Part shown: one piece after another, positions 29,893 through 34,822 of the stretch
Layout of the letters: each line of letters begins with the position of its first letter
Position numbering within the stretch: position 1 is the stretch's first letter
NCBI GenBank assembly: GCA_902489965.1
Contig: CABUCA010000013.1
Location: 1 to 34,822 of the forward strand
DNA: 34,822 bases
Reading direction: 5' to 3'
Source of the DNA: an uncultured Collinsella sp.
Lineage (GTDB): Bacteria; Actinomycetota; Coriobacteriia; Coriobacteriales; Coriobacteriaceae
Translations under genes and position numbers: made by a program
The notes under the pieces: generated by a model
The model's database searches: none
What the model was told of the DNA's origin: nothing
Seen by the model: the letters and a program-made list of their open reading frames with translations, nothing else

Positions 29893-31089
29893 ATGAAACT
29901 CATCAATAGAACGTCATACATGGACATGTTGACGAGCCTTATTGGCGTGCCGGACATCAAGGTCATAACGGGCATTCGCCGTGGCGGTAAGTCAAAATTG
30001 CTCGAGGCCCTCCGCGATTACGTGGAGGCAAATCTGTCCAATTCGAATGTCATCCATATCAATTACAACCTCGACGAGTTCGAGGACCTGCTCGAATATC
30101 ATGCCCTGCTCGCCTATGTAAAAGAGCATCGAGCGTCCGACAAGCAAAACTTCCTGCTTATCGATGAGGTTCAGATGTGCGACGGCTTTGAACGCGCGAT
30201 CAACAGCCTCCATGCATCCGAGCAGTACGACATTTTCATTACCGGATCGAACGCCTTTTTGCTGTCGAGCGATCTGTCGACGCTCTTTACGGGGCGTACG
30301 TTCGAGATCGAGGTTTTCCCATTCTCGTTTGAGGAGTATCGTCTCTATGGCGACGAGGGCGATGTCGACCGCGACTTCGATGAGTACGCGAGAACCGGCG
30401 GTATGTCCGGCTCTTACCCTTATCCACTGCAGGAGCAGCGCTATCAATATCTCTCCAATGTCTTTAAAACGCTCATCGTGAGGGATATCGTGCAGCGGCA
30501 TAACGTGAGAAACGAATCGGCGCTGCTGCGCATTGCCGATTGCATGATGGACAACGTTTCCAACATTACGTCGGCACGCAACATTACTGATGCATTAAAT
30601 GCGGATGGGCTAAAGATTACGAACAAGACGGTCGGCACGTACATGGGGTACCTGTGCGATGCGTTTGCCTTCTATAAAGTTCGTCGGTACGACATTCGCG
30701 GCAAAAAATACCTTAAGAGCGGCGAGAAATATTACCTGGCAGACCACGCGTTCAAATACGCACTGCTCGGTACACGTGATATGGATTGGGGACGCGTATA
30801 CGAGAACATGGTGGCCATCGAGCTGCTGCGCCGCGGATACGAGGTATACGTCGGTGTGCTCTATAAAAAGGAAATTGACTTTATAGCAATCAAGCGAAGC
30901 GAGAAGCTCTACATTCAGGTGAGCGACGACATCAGCTCGGATAAGACATTTGAACGCGAGATTTCGCCACTGCTGAGCATTGGCGACGCGTACCCCAAGA
31001 TGATTCTCGCCCGAACGCATCACGAGGCCACGGACCGCAATGGGGTGCAGATCGTGGACCTGGCGAGGTGGCTATGTGGCGAGGCGTAG
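29893..31089 (+). CDS. AAA-family ATPase with C-terminal DUF4143 domain
   Basis: The 398-residue protein matches the AAA_14 + DUF4143 family. It has Walker A ITGIRRGGKSKLL (about 26-38), Walker B NFLLIDEVQ, a sensor-like ITGSNAFLLSSDL, and AAA-type GRTFEIEVFPFSFEEY. The C-terminal half contains VFKTLIVRDIVQRHN, a winged-helix region (NITDALNADG), and a nuclease-like fold with RGYEVYVGVLYKKEIDF and YIQVSDDI. In the family this part often resembles the PD-(D/E)XK fold; the E-x-D pair here is compatible with that but activity is not shown. The function is unknown; many copies occur as accessory genes. GGGAGG lies just before ATG 29893. The gene is more A/T-rich than its neighbours and is bracketed by three near-identical hairpins, which suggests insertion as a cassette. 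Confidence 0.85.
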   Translation: MKLINRTSYMDMLTSLIGVPDIKVITGIRRGGKSKLLEALRDYVEANLSNSNVIHINYNLDEFEDLLEYHALLAYVKEHRASDKQNFLLIDEVQMCDGFERAINSLHASEQYDIFITGSNAFLLSSDLSTLFTGRTFEIEVFPFSFEEYRLYGDEGDVDRDFDEYARTGGMSGSYPYPLQEQRYQYLSNVFKTLIVRDIVQRHNVRNESALLRIADCMMDNVSNITSARNITDALNADGLKITNKTVGTYMGYLCDAFAFYKVRRYDIRGKKYLKSGEKYYLADHAFKYALLGTRDMDWGRVYENMVAIELLRRGYEVYVGVLYKKEIDFIAIKRSEKLYIQVSDDISSDKTFEREISPLLSIGDAYPKMILARTHHEATDRNGVQIVDLARWLCGEA

Positions 31090-31097
31090 CAGAAAGC

Positions 31098-31138
31098 CTA
31101 TTCCTCAAAACTGATAAATTTTCGATTTTGAGGAATAG
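31098..31138. repeat. 41-bp A/T-rich hairpin, copy 3, downstream of DUF4143 ATPase
   Basis: CTATTCCTCAAAA pairs with TTTTGAGGAATAG. The loop reads CTGATAAATTTTCGA and differs by a few bases from copies 1 and 2. It lies eight bases past the ATPase stop and may act as a terminator-like structure between two convergent genes, though no T run is present. Confidence 0.9.
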
Positions 31139-31194
31139 GACCGATGCGTTGCCTAGTTCGCCGCTCGCGTTCGTGCTCGACTTAAGCCCCTGCT

Positions 31195-31968
31195 CTATCC
31201 CAGCTCCTGCATGCGGCGGTAGATTTCGCAGATACCCTTGATGGTGAGCTGTCCGTCGACCACGTCGAAGGCATCGGTCGAATCGGCGACGATGCCGGCG
31301 AGACCGCCCGTGGCGATAACGGTGGCATCCTCGCGGCCCAGCTCGCGCTTCATGCGCGCGACCAGGCCCTCGGCCATGGCGGCGGCGCCCATCACGGCGC
31401 CGACCTTGATGCACTCCTCGGTATCGCGGCCTATGGCGTGCTCGGGCGCCTCGAGCGGCACGCTGGCGAGCTTGGCGGCACGGGCGGCAAGCGCGTCCAT
31501 GGAGATGCGAATGCCCGGCGCGATCGCTCCGCCAATGTAATAACCGTCCTCATCGATGACGTCGATATTGGTCGCGGTGCCAAAGTCCACCACGATTGCC
31601 GGCGCGCCGTAGAAAGTCTCGGCCGCAACGGCGTTGGCGACGCGATCGGCACCTACGGCCTGGGGGCGCGCCGCGCGCAGCTTGGTCACCGCGGCCGTCT
31701 GCGGCCCGATGACGATGGCGTCCGCGGCAATGCGGTCGGCCACGGCGTGCCACTCGCGCGAGAGCTGCGGCACCACGCCCGCAAAGGCGATCGCGTCGAC
31801 CGCATCGAGCGAAAGGCCGTACATCTTAAAGAAACCCATCAGGCGCACATGGATCTCGTCGGCGGTATAGGAGCGGTCGGTGGGCATGCGCCACGACTGC
31901 ACCAGCTCGTCTCCGTCAAACAGGCCCATGGCCGTCTGCGTGTTTCCCATATCGATAGCGAGCAGCAT
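31195..31968 (-). CDS. coaX: Type III pantothenate kinase CoaX
   Basis: CoaX phosphorylates pantothenate in the first step of CoA synthesis. The 257-residue protein has the ASKHA-fold marks: MLLAIDMGNTQTAMGLF at the N-terminus, AFAGVVPQLSREW, the GADRVANAVAA pantothenate loop, VVDFGTATNIDVID, GGAIAPGIRISMDALA, and IATGGLAGIVADST. The start ATG 31968 follows GGGAG with six bases of spacing; the open frame upstream runs through the tRNA gene and is not coding. Length matches the family (about 255-260). It is convergent with the ATPase gene. In several bacteria coaX sits next to birA; the BirA-like gene is about 1.5 kb away on the other strand, a weak hint only. Confidence 0.93.
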   Translation of the reverse strand: MLLAIDMGNTQTAMGLFDGDELVQSWRMPTDRSYTADEIHVRLMGFFKMYGLSLDAVDAIAFAGVVPQLSREWHAVADRIAADAIVIGPQTAAVTKLRAARPQAVGADRVANAVAAETFYGAPAIVVDFGTATNIDVIDEDGYYIGGAIAPGIRISMDALAARAAKLASVPLEAPEHAIGRDTEECIKVGAVMGAAAMAEGLVARMKRELGREDATVIATGGLAGIVADSTDAFDVVDGQLTIKGICEIYRRMQELG

Positions 31969-32104
31969 GTCTACTCCCGGTGTCGGCATAAAAGGACGCG
32001 CACCATTGTATACGTGCCGTCGACGGCGCTCGGCTGCGATTCGTTTACGGTGATAGGGGCTGAGGGGTTTAAATATGAAGGAATTATGCTCTACGAGATT
32101 TTCC

Positions 32105-32133
32105 TTGCCGTTTACCGAACTCCCGCGTAATAT
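32105..32133 (+). promoter_or_regulatory. Promoter of initiator tRNA-Met gene
   Basis: TTGCCG (32105-32110) and TAATAT (32128-32133) are separated by 17 bases. The predicted start is about 25 bases upstream of the tRNA. This is the clearest sigma-70-type promoter in the window. Confidence 0.7.
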
Positions 32134-32164
32134 TCTTTCTTGCGCACATGAGGCGCCCAGACAT

Positions 32165-32241
32165 TGCGGGGTGGAGCAGTCTGGTAGCTCGCCGGGCTCA
32201 TAACCCGGAGGTCGTAGGTTCAAATCCTGCCCCCGCGACCA
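32165..32241 (+). tRNA. Initiator tRNA-Met (CAT anticodon)
   Basis: A 77-base tRNA cloverleaf is visible with the CCA end encoded (32239-32241). The acceptor stem pairs GCGGGG with CCCCGC. The anticodon stem is CCGGG-CTCATAA-CCCGG, with three G:C pairs next to the loop, the hallmark of initiator tRNA. CAT is at 32199-32201. The D arm (GGAGCAGTCTGGTAGCTC) and T arm (GTAGGTTCAAATCCTGC) are regular. The first acceptor position is T1 opposite G72, a weak pair where an elongator would have a strong one. Promoter and terminator flank it, so it is an independent gene. Confidence 0.95.
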
Positions 32242-32250
32242 AGAACTTGC

Positions 32251-32280
32251 AGCTCGTCGGCCTAGCCGGCGAGCTTTTTT
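32251..32280 (+). terminator. Terminator of the tRNA gene
   Basis: AGCTCGTCGG pairs with CCGGCGAGCT (9 of 10) around CCTAG-type bases, followed by TTTTTT. It begins 10 bases after the tRNA 3' end. Confidence 0.85.
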
Positions 32281-32330
32281 GTTATTTCGGGACCGTGTTT
32301 TCGGTCCAATTCTCGGCCTCTCAAACAAAA

Positions 32331-32652
32331 TCTCGACCTGTAACATCTAGACCCGATTTAGGCGGCTAGGTGTTACAGATCGAGATATGCCGGTGGGTTG
32401 GGTCGTGTTTGTCTAAATCTGTAACACGAGGGACGGTTTTTGCCGAGTAACCGTTACAGATTGAGATTTTCTAGCAGGCGGGTTTGGTTTGTCTCGATCT
32501 GTAACAGATAGGGGCCAAAAGTGGGCCTAGCTGTTACAGATCTAGATTGTTGAGGATGGGCCGAGAGGAATGTCTCGATCTGTAACAGTAAGACCCGGTT
32601 TTGCCGCGTAACTGTTACAGATTGAGATAAACCGGCGGGCAAACCGACGGGC
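32331..32652. repeat. Four ~80-bp tandem units of paired, inverted GTTACAG half-sites
   Basis: Each unit begins TCTCGATCTGTAACA (R; variants at 32331, 32412, 32492, 32573) and about 40 bases later holds TGTTACAGATCGAGA (F; GTTACAG core at 32372, 32453, 32533, 32614). Unit lengths are 81, 80, 81 and about 80 bases. R and F in a unit can pair into a hairpin with a 15-bp stem and a 24-26 base loop; F can also pair with the next R. The loop sequences resemble each other (GACCCGGTTTTGCCG-like) but drift. It ends about 130 bases before the enoate reductase gene and starts about 50 bases past the tRNA terminator. No gene is present in 32281-32781. Confidence 0.9.
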
Positions 32653-32781
32653 CGCCCCGTCCCATCCACCTGCCGCCACCTGATATTCGCCGATTTTCGT
32701 TGTGCTGTCGTACCCCCATGCCATATCCTCTAGACAACTACGCGGCATCATCGCCGTCGCGCCTACAAGAGAGGAATATCC

Positions 32782-34812
32782 ATGACCGCACTTGCATCTA
32801 AGCTGCTCCAGCCCATTACGGTTGGCCCCCTTGAGCTCAAAAACCGCATTATGTTCCCGCCGCTGACCACCGGCTACGAGGAGCGCGACGGCTCCATTGG
32901 CGAGCGCAGCCTGGCCTTTTACGAGCGCTTGGCCCGTGGCGGCGTGAGCTACATCGTCATCGGCGACGTCGCTCCCGTCATGACCGCGAGCCCCACGCCC
33001 AAGCTGGCAACCGACGCCCAGATCCCTACGTTTAAGGCGCTGGCCGACGCCGTCCACAAGCACGGTGCCAAGGTTGCGCTGCAGCTGTTCCACCCCGAGT
33101 ACGACGTGCCCGGTGTCGGCCGCATGGTCATGAGCTCCATGGTCGCCGCCAAGGCCGCGCAGGAGGCCAAGGCCGCCGGCGACGAGGAGACCTTTGCCGC
33201 CAAGATGGCCGAGTCCAACGAGATTCGCAAGCAGGCATACGCCAAGCTGCACCACGATATGCAGCACTTTGTGAACGAGGCCAGCGTAGAGCAGCTCACC
33301 CAGATCAAGGAGGCCATTGCTGCCTCGGCCGCCCGCGCACAGCAGGCCGGCATCGATGCCATCGAGGTCCATGGCGACCGCCTGGTGGGTTCGCTGTGCT
33401 CGGCCATCCTCAACCAGCGCACCGACGAGTATGGTGGTTCGTTCGAGAGCCGCGTCCGCTACGCGCTGGAGGTCGTCGCCGCCATTAAGGAGGCCGCGCC
33501 GCAGCTGATGGTGGAGTACAAGCTCCCCGTGATCATGGAGAACCCCGACGGCACGCCGCGCGGCAAGGGCGGCCTGCAGCCCGACGAGGCCTGCGAGTTT
33601 GCCAAGCTGCTCGAGGGCGCGGGCATCGATATGATCCAGGTTGCACAGGCCAACCACACCGGCAACATGGGCGACACCATTCCACCCATGGGTGCCATGC
33701 CCTACAACTGGACGCTGCCGGTGGCCGAGCGCGTCAAGGCCTTGGTCTCCGTGCCGGTGGCAACCGTGGGCCGTGTTGTCTCGGTCGAGGCCGGCGAGAA
33801 GATCCTGGAGGATGGCTCGGCTGACATCATCGCCTATGGCCGCTCGCTCATGTGCGACCCCGACATTGCGCTGAAGGCCGCCACGGGTGAGCCCATCCGC
33901 GAGTGCCTCAACTGCAACAAGGGCTGCGTCGACGCGATTCAAAACCGCAAGTACATCTCGTGCGTGCTCAATGCCGAGAACGGCGACGAGGCGACCATCG
34001 CCATTAAGCCGGGCGAGGGCGACAAGAAGATCGCCGTGGTGGGCGGCGGCATCGCCGGCCTGGAGGCCGCGCGCGTGGCGGCCAAGCGCGGCTACGATGT
34101 GACCGTCTACGAGGCGAGCGATCACTTGGGCGGCCAGATTGTGCTGGCGGCCGCGCCCCCGCGCAAGGACGAGATCATGCGCTCGGTCGAGTATTACGAG
34201 AAGATTCTGCCTGGCCTGGGCGTGAAAGTCGAGCTCAACCATGCCGCTACCGCTGAGGACCTCAACGCCGCCGACGCCGCGATTGTGGCTGTGGGCGCAC
34301 ACGACGTGGTCATCCCCGTTCCGGGTGCCGACTCGGACAAGGTCGTCTCGAGCTGGGACGTGCTGGCTGGCAAGGTGGAGCTTGCGGGCCGCGTCGCCGT
34401 CATTGGCGGTGGCCTGGTGGGCACCGAGACTGCCGAGTACCTGCTGCAGCACGGCTGCGAGGTGGCGATCGTGGAGATGCTCGACAAGATTGCCGCGGGC
34501 GAGTCCGAGACCATTCTGCCGCTGATTATGAGCGACTTTGCCGAGCACAACGTGGAGCAGCACGTGAAGACCCGCCTGACCGCCATTACCGACGAGGGCG
34601 TGGAGGCTGTTCGCACCACCGAGGACGGCGCCGAGGAGCCGGTGAAGATCGCCTGCGATTACGTGGTGATGGCCGTGGGCTCCAAGGCCAACGCGTTTGA
34701 CCTTGATGGCGTGACGGTGCCCGTGACCTGCGTGGGCGACTGCTCGGGCGAGCGCACCGCCGATATTGCGAGCGCCATTCGCACGGCATATCACGCGGCC
34801 AACGAGCTGTAG
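32782..34812 (+). CDS. Old Yellow Enzyme-type NADH:flavin oxidoreductase with Fe-S and NAD(P)H domains
   Basis: The 676-residue protein is a 2,4-dienoyl-CoA-reductase-like enoate reductase of the FadH/BaiCD type. The N-terminal TIM barrel (about 1-370) has LKNRIMFPPLTTGYEERDG, the FMN-related QLFHPEYD and AIEVHGDRLVGSLCSAILNQ, and RTDEYGGSFESRVRYALEVV. The Fe-S segment CLNCNKGC, with a fourth cysteine in ISCVLN, gives C-x2-C-x3-C-x11-C. The C-terminal part has VVGGGIAGLEAARVAAKRG and a second site VIGGGLVGTETAEYLLQHG for FAD and NAD(P)H. Possible substrates include enoyl compounds and, in gut bacteria, bile acid intermediates or plant metabolites; none is shown by the sequence. AGAGAGG lies about eight bases before ATG 32782. 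The stop is at 34810-34812, so the gene is complete. Confidence 0.93.
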   Translation: MTALASKLLQPITVGPLELKNRIMFPPLTTGYEERDGSIGERSLAFYERLARGGVSYIVIGDVAPVMTASPTPKLATDAQIPTFKALADAVHKHGAKVALQLFHPEYDVPGVGRMVMSSMVAAKAAQEAKAAGDEETFAAKMAESNEIRKQAYAKLHHDMQHFVNEASVEQLTQIKEAIAASAARAQQAGIDAIEVHGDRLVGSLCSAILNQRTDEYGGSFESRVRYALEVVAAIKEAAPQLMVEYKLPVIMENPDGTPRGKGGLQPDEACEFAKLLEGAGIDMIQVAQANHTGNMGDTIPPMGAMPYNWTLPVAERVKALVSVPVATVGRVVSVEAGEKILEDGSADIIAYGRSLMCDPDIALKAATGEPIRECLNCNKGCVDAIQNRKYISCVLNAENGDEATIAIKPGEGDKKIAVVGGGIAGLEAARVAAKRGYDVTVYEASDHLGGQIVLAAAPPRKDEIMRSVEYYEKILPGLGVKVELNHAATAEDLNAADAAIVAVGAHDVVIPVPGADSDKVVSSWDVLAGKVELAGRVAVIGGGLVGTETAEYLLQHGCEVAIVEMLDKIAAGESETILPLIMSDFAEHNVEQHVKTRLTAITDEGVEAVRTTEDGAEEPVKIACDYVVMAVGSKANAFDLDGVTVPVTCVGDCSGERTADIASAIRTAYHAANEL

Positions 34813-34822
34813 TTAACTTCGC

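Noticed and set aside
32331..32652. CRISPR array at the tRNA-reductase interval
   Set aside because: Repeats are 15-16 bases, adjacent repeats are inverted to each other, and the spacers resemble one another. A CRISPR array has same-direction repeats and unrelated spacers, and no cas gene is present.
32542..34794. Long 750-codon open frame on the minus strand opposite the enoate reductase
   Set aside because: It is a shadow of the GC-rich plus-strand gene; it has no recognised domain and no ribosome site, and the plus strand shows clear flavin and Fe-S motifs.

Overview
The window looks like chromosomal DNA of a high-GC, anaerobic, gut-type Actinomycetota. The closest match I can suggest is the class Coriobacteriia, and Collinsella in particular. 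This rests on gene content and style: an iron-sulphur PurF, an electron-bifurcating NfnAB pair, a class B sortase, an iron-sulphur Old Yellow Enzyme-type reductase, a fused ECF ATPase, and many hairpin repeats between GC-rich genes. No database search was possible, so the genus is an inference. Nearly all genes are ordinary housekeeping or transport genes.

Layout. 1-7.4 kb: purE, a class B sortase, a divergent MoaE-like gene, a convergent membrane protein (CmpB-type), then purF-purM-purN; together these give four steps of de novo purine synthesis. 7.5-9.9 kb: a lone PTS EIIA, a membrane-anchored parvulin-type foldase and a YqeY-like gene. 10.2-13.9 kb: a complete polar amino acid ABC importer (ATPase, Tat/lipoprotein binding protein, two permeases) followed by a cytidylate-kinase-like gene. 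14.0-16.3 kb (minus): nfnA-nfnB, linking NADH, NADPH and ferredoxin pools. 16.7-21.8 kb (minus): glmU, prs and pth, a gene order also found in Bacillus, here split between prs and pth by an island of two terminal-inverted-repeat elements flanking a nuclease-fold gene. 22.0-25.3 kb: a three-gene ECF vitamin transporter. 25.4-29.6 kb: exoIII (minus), a sirtuin, a folP-folK fusion and a biotin-ligase-like gene. 29.9-31.1 kb: an AAA/DUF4143 ATPase bracketed by three copies of one 41-bp hairpin. 31.2-34.8 kb: coaX (minus), initiator tRNA-Met, a four-unit tandem array of inverted half-sites, and a flavin/Fe-S enoate reductase.

How it fits together. prs makes PRPP, the substrate of PurF. PurN and FolP-FolK connect purine synthesis to folate. 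Most coding genes have a recognisable Shine-Dalgarno sequence and intrinsic terminators sit at several convergent ends.

The unusual signal lies between and inside genes. There is a dispersed family of GGGACAG-bearing hairpins, including two copies whose first three bases are the stop codons of purF and pth. There are two elements with the same ends but different cores. An element-like insert lies in frame in the ECF ATPase linker. A roughly 147-residue low-complexity insert sits in the DHPS active-site region. A biotin-ligase-fold protein lacks the catalytic motifs. The 80-bp-period GTTACAG array lies upstream of the last gene.
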